A DNA stretch of 64,000 bases from Rhodococcus pyridinivorans. GTDB taxonomy: Bacteria; Actinomycetota; Actinomycetes; Mycobacteriales; Mycobacteriaceae. Position 1 is the first letter of the stretch. The number at the start of each line of letters is the position of its first letter. This document shows, one piece after another, positions 43,615-51,996 of this stretch. Position numbers and translations under genes: made by a program. The notes beneath the pieces are model-generated. The model made no database searches and had not been told where the DNA came from. It saw nothing but the letters and a program-made list of their open reading frames with translations. Location of the stretch: NCBI RefSeq assembly GCF_900105195.1, contig NZ_FNRX01000002.1, positions 1,240,001-1,304,000 of the forward strand, given 5' to 3'.

Positions 43615-45150
43615 ATGCCCGGAGTCGGCATCTGGCGGACCAAATCCGTCGAACAGTCGATCGCGGATACCGATGAACCCGGTTCGCGGCTACGACGAGA
43701 ACTGACCGCCAAGGATCTGACCGTGTTCGGCGTCGCCGTCGTGGTCGGAGCCGGAATCTTCACCCTCACCGCCCGCACCGCCGGCAATCTCGCCGGACCG
43801 TCCATCTCGCTGGCGTTCGTCCTCGCCGCGATCGCGTGCGGTCTCGCCGCACTGTGTTACGCGGAGTTCGCCTCTGCGGTACCGGTCGCCGGCAGCGCCT
43901 ACACCTTCTCCTACGCCACCTTCGGTGAGTTCGTCGCCTGGATCATCGGATGGGACCTGATCCTCGAGTTCGCCCTCGCCTCCGCGGTCGTCGCCAAGGG
44001 ATGGTCGATGTATCTCGGGGGCATGTTCGGCGGGAACGCGTCGATCGACCTCGGACCGATCACGGTCGACTGGGGGTCGCTGCTCATCGTCGGCGCCATC
44101 ACGATCATCCTCGCGATCGGCACCAAGGTCTCGTCGCGGGTCTCCGCCGTCGTCACCGCCATCAAGGTCGCGGTGGTCCTGCTCGTCATCGTCGTCGGCA
44201 TCTTCTACATCGACAAGTCCAACTACTCGCCGTACGTCCCGCAGGCCGAAGAGGCGGAGAGCGCCGCATCCGGTCTGCATCAGTCGCTGTTCTCGGCGCT
44301 CACCGGCGCGGGCGGCAGCACCTACGGCTGGTACGGCCTCCTCGCCGCAGCGAGCCTGGTCTTCTTCGCCTTCATCGGCTTCGACGTCGTCGCCACCACC
44401 GCCGAGGAGACCAAGAACCCCCAGAAGGCCCTGCCCCGCGGCATCTTCGGTTCGCTGGCGATCGTCACCGTCCTCTACGTCGGCGTCACGCTCGTGCTCA
44501 CCGGCATGGTGAAGTACACCGACCTGCGCACCGGCAGCGAGCTGGTCGGTGACGGCAGTGCCACGCTGGCCACGGCCTTCGAGGCACACGGCATCACCTG
44601 GGCGCAGATGGCCATCAATATCGGTGGCCTCGCCGGCCTCACCACCGTCGTGATGGTGATGATGCTCGGCCAGACCCGCGTGCTGTTCGCGATGTCCCGC
44701 GACGGACTCGTCACCCGCAAGCTCGCCGTCACGAACCACAAGGGTGTGCCCGTGCGCATCACCCTGATGGTCGGTGGTGTCGTGGCCGTCCTCGCCGCGG
44801 TGTTCCCGATGGGTGTGCTCGAGGAGATGGTCAACATCGGCACGCTGTTCGCCTTCGTCCTGGTCTGCGTCGGCGTGATGGTGCTCCGCCGTACCCGCCC
44901 CGACCTGCCCCGTGGATTCCGGGTGCCGCTCGTGCCGCTGGTCCCGATCCTCGCGGTCCTCGCCTGCGGCTGGCTCATGCTCAACCTCTCGGTCGAGACG
45001 TGGATCCGCTTCACCGTCTGGATGGTCCTGGGAGTGGCGATCTACTTCGTCTACGGTCGCCGCAAGTCGGTGCTCGGACAACGCCTGAAGCTCGAGGCCG
45101 CGCAGCAGGAAGCCGCGAAGCACGAAGCGAGGGAACCTGAACCGGTATAG
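43615..45150 (+). CDS. APC family amino acid permease
   Basis: The 511-residue protein has 12 membrane helices. The first contains VFGVAVVVGAGIFTLTA, the GxG(A)I unwound substrate-binding segment of APC transporters, and a later one has FFAFIGFDVVATTAEETKNP, the typical helix 6-7 region. CGAGGAGC precedes the ATG. It should import the amino acid metabolised by the adjacent dehydrogenase and oxidoreductase. A strong terminator follows. Confidence 0.93.
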   Translation: MPGVGIWRTKSVEQSIADTDEPGSRLRRELTAKDLTVFGVAVVVGAGIFTLTARTAGNLAGPSISLAFVLAAIACGLAALCYAEFASAVPVAGSAYTFSYATFGEFVAWIIGWDLILEFALASAVVAKGWSMYLGGMFGGNASIDLGPITVDWGSLLIVGAITIILAIGTKVSSRVSAVVTAIKVAVVLLVIVVGIFYIDKSNYSPYVPQAEEAESAASGLHQSLFSALTGAGGSTYGWYGLLAAASLVFFAFIGFDVVATTAEETKNPQKALPRGIFGSLAIVTVLYVGVTLVLTGMVKYTDLRTGSELVGDGSATLATAFEAHGITWAQMAINIGGLAGLTTVVMVMMLGQTRVLFAMSRDGLVTRKLAVTNHKGVPVRITLMVGGVVAVLAAVFPMGVLEEMVNIGTLFAFVLVCVGVMVLRRTRPDLPRGFRVPLVPLVPILAVLACGWLMLNLSVETWIRFTVWMVLGVAIYFVYGRRKSVLGQRLKLEAAQQEAAKHEAREPEPV

Positions 45151-45160
45151 ATCCGTCGTC

Positions 45161-45202
45161 CACGAGCCCGCCCGCACCGAATCGGTGTGGGCGGGGCTCG
45201 TG
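45161..45202 (+). terminator. Terminator after the permease gene
   Basis: CACGAGCCC-GCCCGCACCGA pairs with the complementary 45182-45202 stretch, a stem of about 19 bp with a small bulge. It begins 11 bp after the stop. Confidence 0.8.
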
Positions 45203-45276
45203 TGTTCCGGCGGTTCCGGGTACCCGACCGGAAGGAAAGCGGACACCGTCCGATCGTGACGCCGGAAGAGGAGGAG

Positions 45277-45405
45277 ATGGCGCCGCAGTGCGCCCACTGT
45301 CACTGCCGCATCCTCGGGCACGGCGTGGAGTCGGCGGATGCCGTCTTCTGCTGCGCGCATTGTGCTCGTCAGGCCGGGCACGCCGAGCTGGCGGATCGTG
45401 CCTGA
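45277..45405 (+). CDS. Metallothionein-like small Cys-rich protein
   Basis: The 42-residue protein starts at an ATG directly after a GGAGGAG tract. Cysteines are spaced CAHCHC at the N-terminus and FCCAHC near the end, with several His, the pattern of bacterial SmtA-type metallothioneins (CxxCxC, then CxxxC). It would bind Zn or Cu ions. A GTG seven codons upstream is an alternative start. It lies after a terminator, so it has its own transcript. Family match is from motif only. Confidence 0.65.
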   Translation: MAPQCAHCHCRILGHGVESADAVFCCAHCARQAGHAELADRA

Positions 45406-45611
45406 CGGAAGAGTGCGAAGCGCGCGAAAGCGGCAGAACGGACTCTGCGAGTTGATCTTTCGGTGAACTGGAGAAAGACCTATGCACGCGAGTGAGCAGA
45501 TTGCTCTATGCTGTGAACAGCGCCGCAGAGACGAAGGTCACAAGGGTTACCCGGCGTTTCGTCCGAACGGAGGACGAATCGGACATCGGGACCTGATTAC
45601 CATCGATCTGC

Positions 45612-45745
45612 CCCTGTCGTCGGGGAGGCCGACAGGGAAGGGCCCCCGCCAGCGATTCGAGGGGAGGAGCCGGCGGGGGCCTCGCGCTGTATCTCCTGTG
45701 TCGGGGAGGACTCTAGGGAGACACGGCCACCTACGCCGTGGCCGC
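45612..45745 (-). ncRNA. Candidate 6C-like small RNA, copy 1
   Basis: Read on the minus strand, three hairpins follow one another: CGGCCAC/GTGGCCG; GTGTC/GACAC with CCTCCCC in the loop; and a perfect 10-bp GGCCCCCGCC/GGCGGGGGCC stem whose loop holds CTCCTCCCCTC. A further 8-bp hairpin (CCCTGTCG/CGACAGGG) also has CCTCCCC in its loop. Loops with six or more C on stable stems are the mark of the actinobacterial 6C RNA. A TAAGCT -10 lies at 45751-45756. No protein is supported in 45406-45832. Confidence 0.5.
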
Positions 45746-45832
45746 TTTGGAGCTTAGGTGACAGCTGGGCACTCGTCCAGAGTCGATACTGAAACGAGAC
45801 CTGAGAATTTTCTCGGGGTCGAACCGAGACGT

Positions 45833-46222
45833 TCATCCTGCTTTGCGGCGGATGGGGCCCGTTTCGACGTCGCTTTCCGCCGGAAAGACGGGGGTCGGCA
45901 TGGCTCTGGACAGGTCGGGATGCCTGCGGTACGACGCCGGTCGCTGCGAACGCCGCCGCCGCCGACGGTTCCGCGTCGTCCAGAAACCCCAGGTTGCGAT
46001 GCACACGCCCACTCCCGAGAGCAGGTCGGCCTCGGTCAGTCCGTGATTCGGCGTCACCGAGTACAGCACACGACCCTCGAGAGGTCCGTTCATCAGTACC
46101 CAGAGCCCGGAGGCCACGAACGCGGCCGAGCTCGACAGCAGGTGGGGGCGCGAGAGGCACCACGTCGACGCGGCGAACAACGAACACATCGCGACGAGCG
46201 AGTAGAACACGGCGTTCTGCAC
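45833..46222 (-). CDS. Small membrane protein of unknown function
   Basis: The 129-residue protein starts at GTG with AGGAG 6 nt upstream. It has three membrane helices (AVFYSLVAMCSLFAASTW; LLSSSAAFVASGLWVLM; DLLSGVGVCIATWGFW) and then a strongly basic RNRRRRRRSQRP tail. I do not recognise a family. It is transcribed toward candidate RNA copy 1, which might arise partly by processing of its transcript. Confidence 0.7.
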   Translation of the reverse strand: MQNAVFYSLVAMCSLFAASTWCLSRPHLLSSSAAFVASGLWVLMNGPLEGRVLYSVTPNHGLTEADLLSGVGVCIATWGFWTTRNRRRRRRSQRPASYRRHPDLSRAMPTPVFPAESDVETGPIRRKAG

Positions 46223-46405
46223 GGTCGACTCCTCTCGCTCCTGCCGGATATCGATCAACTGTACTGGCGGAGGAGCCGGACCTACCGAGTCGCAAGTCGT
46301 GACCCTCGCAACAGGAGCATCAGCTCAGGCGTTGCAGGGTGGCGGTCGTCAGAGCAAGCACCTGATCGTCGGCTCCGGCGTCCGGAGGTTCACAACACAC
46401 AGGTG

Positions 46406-46447
46406 AGGCTCACAACCCTGATGGTCGACCATGGGCGTTGTGAGCCT
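46406..46447. terminator. 42-bp palindrome at the thioesterase stop
   Basis: AGGCTCACAAC (46406) pairs with GTTGTGAGCCT (46437-46447), and the centre is a perfect ATGGTCGACCAT. Eighteen of 21 positions pair. It includes the stop codon of the thioesterase frame and probably acts as its terminator. Confidence 0.55.
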
Positions 46448-47121
46448 ATTCGGGTCTCGGTATCTCCGCGAACGAGTCACGCTGCTGAACCATCCACACC
46501 GGAGCGATGAAGATGCCTTCCGCTTCCACGCAGATCCCCTCCGAGTCGGCGATGTGCCCCACGACGAACGCCTTACGTCCCTCGACGCGGTCGAGTTTCG
46601 CCTCCACGCGCAGAGCGCCGAGGGGAATGCGCTTGCGGTAGCGGATGGCGAGCGTGCCCGTCATCCCTGGATATCCCGAGATGCGCGCGGCGTCGCCGAG
46701 GATCTGGTCGAGCAACAGTGCGGAGACCCCGCCGTGCACGTGCCCGGCCGGCCCCCTCGTAGACGGGACCGAGGTGGATGTCCGTCCACACGCGTCCGTC
46801 GTCGTCCTCGTGGATGCCGCCGATCGGGGCGATCGCGTTGCGCAAGCCTATTGCGGCGTTTCCCCAGTTACGGAATCGGCCCGAATCGTTGAACCGGGTG
46901 CCGTACGGGCCGTCCTCCCGGTCGCGTTCGAGGATCTCGCGCGCGGCTGCGAGATGTTCCCGCGCCCGCGCGACGTCGTCGGCATCCACACGCGTCTGCA
47001 GTGCGAGTTGGATCAGCTCGCGCACGTCTCCGGTGAGCGGACCGTAGGTGGCCCTCTGCTGATCGATTTCCTCGTCGGACAATCCGTCGTTGACGTAGAG
47101 CTCGAGGATGGAATCGGTCAT
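46446..47121 (-). pseudogene. PaaI-type hotdog thioesterase, frameshifted
   Basis: The first frame (MTDSILELYVNDGLSDEEID to VWTDIHLGPVYEGAG) and a second frame (HGGVSALLLDQILGDAARI to the end) make one hotdog thioesterase of about 225 residues. The HGGV block is the conserved active-site motif. The break is at five C on the plus strand (46752-46756). Four would restore EGPAGHVHGGVSA. The protein would hydrolyse acyl-CoA thioesters. The single-base homopolymer excess could be an assembly error. Confidence 0.75.
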
Positions 47122-47284
47122 CAGGGTTCTCCGGATCGTGAGCGTGGTGAAAGAAAGTAGTCGACCGCGCGCACTGTGGACGAGTCAAGTTCTGCTGCCG
47201 CTGTACGGGATCGCCGCAAGATCCGCCAGATGGACCGCTCTGTACGAAAATGTGTGAGCCACCGCATGGGGGGGAATCAGTGAG

Positions 47285-47388
47285 AGAACCCCGTCGGCTC
47301 AACGAGGGGAGGGGCCGACGGGGTCCGTCCGTGCCGAGTCGAAAAGGGGAGGAGACGCGGCACGGTTTGTTGCGAGGAGCAACAACGT
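47285..47388 (-). ncRNA. Candidate 6C-like small RNA, copy 2
   Basis: On the minus strand a promoter TTGGCA (47421-47416), 17 bp, TAGCGT (47398-47393) precedes a transcript of about 104 nt with three hairpins: TTGTTGC/GCAACAA (loop TCCTC), CCGTGCCG/CGGCACGG (loop with CTCCTCCCC), and an 11-bp ACCCCGTCGGC/GCCGACGGGGT stem (loop CCTCCCCTCG) followed by TTCTCTC as terminator. Length, two C-rich loops and terminal hairpin fit 6C RNA. No protein is supported in 47122-47544. Confidence 0.6.
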
Positions 47389-47544
47389 CTCTACGCTATC
47401 GACGATTGTGTCACCTGCCAACCTCACCGATGGGTGATCGGCGGGGTGAAATTCGCCCGGTCTGCACCTCTGGCGAGCGGCGTAATACGAGCGTACCGTT
47501 CGCTTCTGCGTGCGCGGGTATGCGCCGGACAGGAGTCGGTGGTC

Positions 47545-49491
47545 GTGGCCGTAACCATCCGCAAGGGCCGTGACAGCATCACCAAGCGAGTGCTGCTGGG
47601 AAGGCCGCTGCGAAGCGACACACTCGGCCACACGCTGTTGCCGAAACGGATAGCCCTGCCGGTCTTCGCGTCCGACGCTCTGTCGTCCGTCGCCTATGCG
47701 CCGGAGGAGATCTTCCTCGTGTTGTCGGTGGCGGGCCTGTCCGCCTACGCATTCTCCGGGTGGATCGGTCTCGCGGTCGCCGTCGTCCTCGTCGTAGTGG
47801 TCGCGAGCTACCGGCAGAACGTGCATGCCTATCCGTCGGGGGGCGGCGACTACGAGGTGGCGACGAAGAACCTCGGTGCGATCGCCGGCCTGACGGTGGG
47901 CAGCGCGCTGATCGTCGACTACGTGCTGACGGTCGCCGTGTCGATCTCGTCGGCCGCCCAGAACATCGGGTCGGCCGTCCCCTTCGTCGAACACCACAAA
48001 GTGCTGTTCGCCATCACCGCGATCACACTCCTCACCGCGGTCAATCTGCGCGGACTCCGCGAAGCCGGAACAGCTTTCGCCGTGCCCACCTACGCCTTCA
48101 TGTTCTGTGTCGGGGTGATGCTCGTCTGGGGCTTCGTGCGTCTCGTCGTGTCCGACGTCCCTCTGCGCGCCGAGTCGTCGCACTACGAACTCGCCGCCGA
48201 ACAATCCCACCTGGCCGGGCTGGCCTTCGCCTTCCTCCTCGCCCGCGCGTTCTCGTCGGGATGTGCGGCCCTGACGGGAGTGGAGGCCATCAGCAACGGG
48301 GTGCCGGCCTTCCGGAAACCGAAATCGCACAACGCTGCCACCACCCTGCTCCTGCTGGGCGCCATCGCGATCACGCTGCTGATGGGCATCATCGTCCTCG
48401 CCGAGCGACTGGGGGTCGTCGTCGCCGCAGATCCCGCGACACAATTGAGCGGGGCACCGGCCGACTATCACCAGAAGACACTGATCGCGCAGGTCGCCGA
48501 GACGGTCTTCACCGGTTTCCCGCTCGGTTTCTACCTCGTCACCGCCGTGACCGCGTTGATCCTCGTCCTCGCCGCGAATACGGCATTCAACGGGTTCCCG
48601 GTTCTCGCGTCGGTACTCGCGCAGGACAAACACCTGCCGACCCAGCTGCGCACCCGGGGCGATCGGCTCGCGTTCAGCAACGGCATCGTCTTCCTGGCTC
48701 TCGGAGCGATCGTGCTGGTATGGGTGTTCGACGCCGAGGTCACCCATCTCATCCAGCTCTACATCGTCGGAGTGTTCGTCTCCTTCACGTTGAGCCAGAC
48801 CGGAATGGTTCGTCACTGGACGCGGCTGTTGGCCACCGAAACCGACTCGCGTCACCGCCGGAGAATGCAGCGTTCGCGCGTCGTCAACGGTGTGGGTCTG
48901 GCGATGACGGGGACCGTCCTGATCATCGTGCTCATCACGAAATTCCTCGCCGGCGCGTGGATCGCGATCCTCGCCATGGTGATCGTCTTCGTGACGATGC
49001 GGGCCGTCAACCACCACTACCGACGTGTGGCGGCCGAACTCGACGCCGGCAAATGGGACGGTCTGCTGCCCAGCCGCACGTATTCGATCGTGCTCGTGGC
49101 CAAGCTGCACCACCCGACACGTCGCGCGCTCGCGTACGCCTCGGCCACCCACCCCGACACCCTCGAAGCGATCACCGTCGACGTCGACGAGGAGGACACC
49201 CGCGCTCTCGTGCGCGAATGGGAAGCCAGCGACATCACGATTCCGTTGAAGGTGCTGGAGTCGCCGTACCGGGAGATCACGCGACCGGTACTCGACTACG
49301 TCAGGCGGGTGCGCGGCAACTCGCCGCGCGACGTGGTCACCGTCTTCATCCCCGAATACGTCGTGGGGCACTGGTGGGAGAATCTGCTCCACAATCAGAG
49401 CGCGCTGCGACTCAAGAGTCGTCTGCTGTTCCAGCCCGGGGTGATGGTGACGAGTGTGCCGTGGCGGTTGCACTCTTCGGATTCGAGTTAG
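47545..49491 (+). CDS. APC family permease, KimA-like
   Basis: The 648-residue protein has about 12 membrane helices and a cytoplasmic C-terminal domain of about 150 residues (YSIVLVAKLHHPTRRALAYA, EYVVGHWWENLLHNQSALRL). The N-terminal block LPVFASDALSSVAYAPEEIF is characteristic of KimA-type APC transporters, which take up potassium with protons and can be inhibited by c-di-AMP. GTG 47545 follows AGGAG. A GTG at 47539 is an alternative. Substrate is inferred from family. Confidence 0.85.
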   Translation: MAVTIRKGRDSITKRVLLGRPLRSDTLGHTLLPKRIALPVFASDALSSVAYAPEEIFLVLSVAGLSAYAFSGWIGLAVAVVLVVVVASYRQNVHAYPSGGGDYEVATKNLGAIAGLTVGSALIVDYVLTVAVSISSAAQNIGSAVPFVEHHKVLFAITAITLLTAVNLRGLREAGTAFAVPTYAFMFCVGVMLVWGFVRLVVSDVPLRAESSHYELAAEQSHLAGLAFAFLLARAFSSGCAALTGVEAISNGVPAFRKPKSHNAATTLLLLGAIAITLLMGIIVLAERLGVVVAADPATQLSGAPADYHQKTLIAQVAETVFTGFPLGFYLVTAVTALILVLAANTAFNGFPVLASVLAQDKHLPTQLRTRGDRLAFSNGIVFLALGAIVLVWVFDAEVTHLIQLYIVGVFVSFTLSQTGMVRHWTRLLATETDSRHRRRMQRSRVVNGVGLAMTGTVLIIVLITKFLAGAWIAILAMVIVFVTMRAVNHHYRRVAAELDAGKWDGLLPSRTYSIVLVAKLHHPTRRALAYASATHPDTLEAITVDVDEEDTRALVREWEASDITIPLKVLESPYREITRPVLDYVRRVRGNSPRDVVTVFIPEYVVGHWWENLLHNQSALRLKSRLLFQPGVMVTSVPWRLHSSDSS

Positions 49492-50197
49492 ACGAGCGCG
49501 GAGTCCGGTTCTCGATCAGGTTCGCGATGTCTGCACCGGCTCGCAGCAACATTTCGGACTGCACTGCGATGGTGTGCAGGCGCTCGTGGAGTGCGTCCCT
49601 AGCAGTATCGGTGTCATTGTCGGTTCCGATCGCTGCCATCACCGCCCGGACCGCCGGGATGCGGTAGCCACCCGCGCGTAGTGCGGCAACGATCCGCGCA
49701 TCCCGCGCCGCGGCGGGGGAGTAGCTCCGCGCAGCGTTACGGTCGATCCGTTCGGGCGCGACCAATCCCTCCTTCTCCCAGAACCTCAGGGTGGACGATC
49801 GCACTCCGATGGCGTTCGCCAGCTCGGTGATGCTCATGGCGTCGCCGGGTAGTGGAGGCGCGTCGTGGGCGGCCTCGTCGACGATGGTGTCGAGTGCGCG
49901 GAGCGCGGTGAGACTCTCGGCGCGTGCCCGCGCGAGCCCACTGTGGAGTTCGACGACACGGGCGAGTGCCTCGTCGTAGGGGAGGACCTGCACATCGTGC
50001 ATGACCCTGCGCGCCTCGACGGGACCCACCGCGACAGCCAGTGCGCGGTACGCGCGCAGGGCCGTGACGTGTTCGGGACCGAATCTGCGATAGCTGTTGG
50101 GCATTCGTACGGCGGAAGGAATCACTCCGAGGCGTTCGAGATCGCGCACCTGCTGCACGGAGTATCCGGTGGCTGCGGCCAGGCGCCCCGTCGTCAT
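49412..50197 (-). CDS. MerR-type regulator with two DNA-binding domains
   Basis: The 261-residue protein has one MerR winged helix at the N-terminus (GRLAAATGYSVQQVRDLERL, SYRRFGPEHVTALRA) and a second in the middle (SITELANAIGVRSSTLRFWE, SYSPAAARDARIV). MerR proteins normally carry one and dimerise. Here one chain may mimic a dimer. GGAG lies 7 nt before ATG. Its 3' end overlaps the permease gene by 80 nt tail to tail. It is divergent from a DUF6194 gene, the likely target. Confidence 0.82.
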   Translation of the reverse strand: MTTGRLAAATGYSVQQVRDLERLGVIPSAVRMPNSYRRFGPEHVTALRAYRALAVAVGPVEARRVMHDVQVLPYDEALARVVELHSGLARARAESLTALRALDTIVDEAAHDAPPLPGDAMSITELANAIGVRSSTLRFWEKEGLVAPERIDRNAARSYSPAAARDARIVAALRAGGYRIPAVRAVMAAIGTDNDTDTARDALHERLHTIAVQSEMLLRAGADIANLIENRTPRSSNSNPKSATATAHSSPSPRAGTADDS

Positions 50198-50251
50198 CGT
50201 GTGCTCCACTGCTCGAACCCTCCATAAGCACTTCAAGGTGACACTCGAAGT

Positions 50252-50731
50252 ATGACCATGGAACAGATCCTCGCGCAGATCAGAAGCTTCAGCGGTGTCC
50301 TCGAGCTCGCACCACAGGATGGGAGTGGGCTCCCCGAGATTTCGTGGGGCGACCATTTCTTCTACTACGCCCCGGACGGCGAGATCCCGCACAAGCGGCA
50401 GCCCTACGCGACGATCGTGACGAAGAACTATCCGAACGATGGGGATTCACGCCTCGACGAGCCGGGCCGATCGCGCATGAACGTGCATGCGGGGACGCAG
50501 CTGTTCACCGAGTTGCTCGGCTACCCACCCCGGTCCGTCGACCCCTCGACGATCGACTTCGCCGAGGCCGACGTCTTCATCCCTCATCCGCTCTACGGCT
50601 CACTGGGATGGGTCGCGGTCGTCGAACCCGGCGAGCGGACCACGCCGCGTCTGCTCGAAGTGCTGCGCGACGCCCACCTGGCCGATCGGCGCCGACTCGA
50701 ATGCAGGAGCGCGCTGCGCGACACGGAGTGA
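50252..50731 (+). CDS. DUF6194 family protein
   Basis: The 159-residue protein shows the DUF6194 blocks: WGDHFFYYAPDG, QPYATIVTKNYPNDGDSRLD, SRMNVHAGTQLFTELLGY, DVFIPHPLYGSLGWVAVVEP and a final LRDAHLADRRR. The fold and function are unknown. It is small, soluble and divergent from the double MerR regulator with only 54 bp between starts, so it is probably controlled by it. Confidence 0.8.
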   Translation: MTMEQILAQIRSFSGVLELAPQDGSGLPEISWGDHFFYYAPDGEIPHKRQPYATIVTKNYPNDGDSRLDEPGRSRMNVHAGTQLFTELLGYPPRSVDPSTIDFAEADVFIPHPLYGSLGWVAVVEPGERTTPRLLEVLRDAHLADRRRLECRSALRDTE

Positions 50732-50753
50732 TCGTGCGAAAAAGCTTCTGCTG

Positions 50754-50940
50754 TCACCCATCCCTGTTGTGAGCACTCTCGAAGAACGACATCACGGTGA
50801 CGACTCCGATGCCGACGTACCCGCTCTTCGGGATGTAGACGAAGACGCGGCCACGGCGCGCATCACCATCGCTCCGACCACGGGTTCGTCTAGGTCGCGC
50901 ACCGAATACCAGGGCTGGGTGTAGCCCATGAACTCGACGA
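50754..50940 (-). pseudogene. Possible remnant of a nuclease-associated gene
   Basis: One minus frame reads GRVFVYIPKSGYVGIGVVT, a block I associate with the N-terminal region of DUF91/NucS-like or related nuclease proteins (DRVFxYxPGxGYVGVGxVT). A neighbouring frame upstream reads VEFMGYTQPWYSVRDLDEP. Neither has a start. The two pieces may be parts of one decayed gene. This is a weak call. Confidence 0.25.
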
Positions 50941-50949
50941 TCGGACGGA

Positions 50950-51822
50950 TTACACGCGGCTCGGTTGGAGCACGTCGCGGAGCACGGCGGCGAAAGCTTC
51001 AGGATCGCCGGGCATACCCTCTGAGGCACCCATGAAGCCACCGTGATCGCCGGGGAACAGCGTCGGAGTTGTGCCGAGCCGGTCGGCGAGCGCTGCCGAG
51101 GCGCGGCCGCACAGCTGGCGTACCGACTCGCGACCACCTGCGACGACGATGCGCGTGGACGCGTTCGCGAGAGCGTCGAGATCGGGGTGGTAGCCCGTGC
51201 ACGACATCCAGTTCTGGCCCAGCAGCACGTCGTCGCGGGTCCCGTCGTCCTCGCTGGGCAGTCCGAAGTCGGACGGGCTCGGAGCGGGCCGGTCGAGATA
51301 GTCGGAGGTCAGTTCACCTTCGTAGCCGACCAGGGCGATGAACTTCGCCATGGCCGGTCCGAGGCCGCTGCGCTGATAGGTGTCGCGGATGTCGTCGCGC
51401 ACCGCCTCGGCCCCGATGCGATCGGGCAGCAGCTCGACGATCGGCGGTTCGTGCGCGACCAGCGTGCGCACCTGCTCGGGATGGCGCGAGACGAGTTCGA
51501 GCGCGTTGACCGCGCCGCCGCTGCTGGCGAAGACGTCGACGGGACCGAGATCGAGTTCGACGAGGATCCGGTGCAGGTCGTCGGCGTGCAGAGCGGGAGT
51601 GGACTGCATCGACGTGTCGGTGCGCGTGCCACGACCCGTGCCGCGCGGGTCGTAGGTGATCACCGTCCGGTCGTCGAGGTAGGAGGCGAGGCTCGTGAAG
51701 CCGCTCGCGTCCATCGGGGATCCGGCGAGCAGCAGCGAGGTGGCGTCGCCGGGGACGGTGCGGACGTCGTAGACGAGAGTCGCGCCAGGGACGTCGATCG
51801 AGTGGGTGACGAATTCGGGCAT
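50950..51822 (-). CDS. Alpha/beta hydrolase
   Basis: The 290-residue protein has LLAGSPMDASGFTSL as the oxyanion region, YDPRGTGRGTRT, the nucleophile elbow VFASSGGAVNALEL (A-x-S-x-G form of GxSxG) and GDHGGF for the catalytic His. AAGGAG precedes the ATG. Substrate is unknown. A member of the peroxidase-like or esterase group is possible. It ends 19 bp from the double remnant at 50940. Confidence 0.88.
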   Translation of the reverse strand: MPEFVTHSIDVPGATLVYDVRTVPGDATSLLLAGSPMDASGFTSLASYLDDRTVITYDPRGTGRGTRTDTSMQSTPALHADDLHRILVELDLGPVDVFASSGGAVNALELVSRHPEQVRTLVAHEPPIVELLPDRIGAEAVRDDIRDTYQRSGLGPAMAKFIALVGYEGELTSDYLDRPAPSPSDFGLPSEDDGTRDDVLLGQNWMSCTGYHPDLDALANASTRIVVAGGRESVRQLCGRASAALADRLGTTPTLFPGDHGGFMGASEGMPGDPEAFAAVLRDVLQPSRV

Positions 51823-51888
51823 GTCGGCTCCTTCTGGGGTCGGTGACCATACCGACCCGCGCCGCCCGAGAAATTCATCGCACATACG

Positions 51889-51923
51889 ACCGCGTCCGCA
51901 CCCATGACGGATGCGGACGCGGT
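51889..51923 (-). terminator. Terminator of the pepA-like unit
   Basis: A perfect 12-bp stem, TGCGGACGCGGT-type arms (51889-51900 with 51912-51923) and an 11-base loop, lies 10 nt after the stop of the 20-residue peptide frame. Confidence 0.7.
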
Positions 51924-51933
51924 GTGCGCTGGC

Positions 51934-51996
51934 TCAGTGGGCGATGCCCGGTTTCGCAGGCAGTCCGCCGAGGAGCGCAAGAGATCCGAAGTGCAT
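51934..51996 (-). CDS. 20-residue hydrophobic peptide, copy A
   Basis: The frame runs from ATG 51996 to TGA 51934. AGGAGG (52004-52009) is 7 nt upstream, an ideal Shine-Dalgarno. The product opens MHFGSLALLGGL and ends PAKPGIAH. A 12-bp terminator follows the stop at once, so the gene seems complete. A paralogue lies at 52759-52824 with the same GSLAL-LGGL core. It is too short for standard annotation. Membrane insertion is likely. Possible roles are a toxin-like or regulatory microprotein. Confidence 0.6.
   Translation of the reverse strand: MHFGSLALLGGLPAKPGIAH

Noticed and set aside
43690..45381. 563-codon minus-strand frame opposite the APC permease
   Set aside because: The His/Asp/Glu-rich shadow translation has no start signal. 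The permease on the plus strand has 12 clear helices.
45482..45757. Possible 91-residue plus-strand protein starting MHASEQIALCCEQ
   Set aside because: A weak GGAG is present, but most of the frame runs through the hairpins of the candidate RNA and becomes Arg/Gly-rich.
47299..49473. 724-codon minus-strand frame opposite the KimA-like permease
   Set aside because: It is shadow translation only. Its 5' part lies over the other gene, and the 6C-like RNA region explains 47285-47388.
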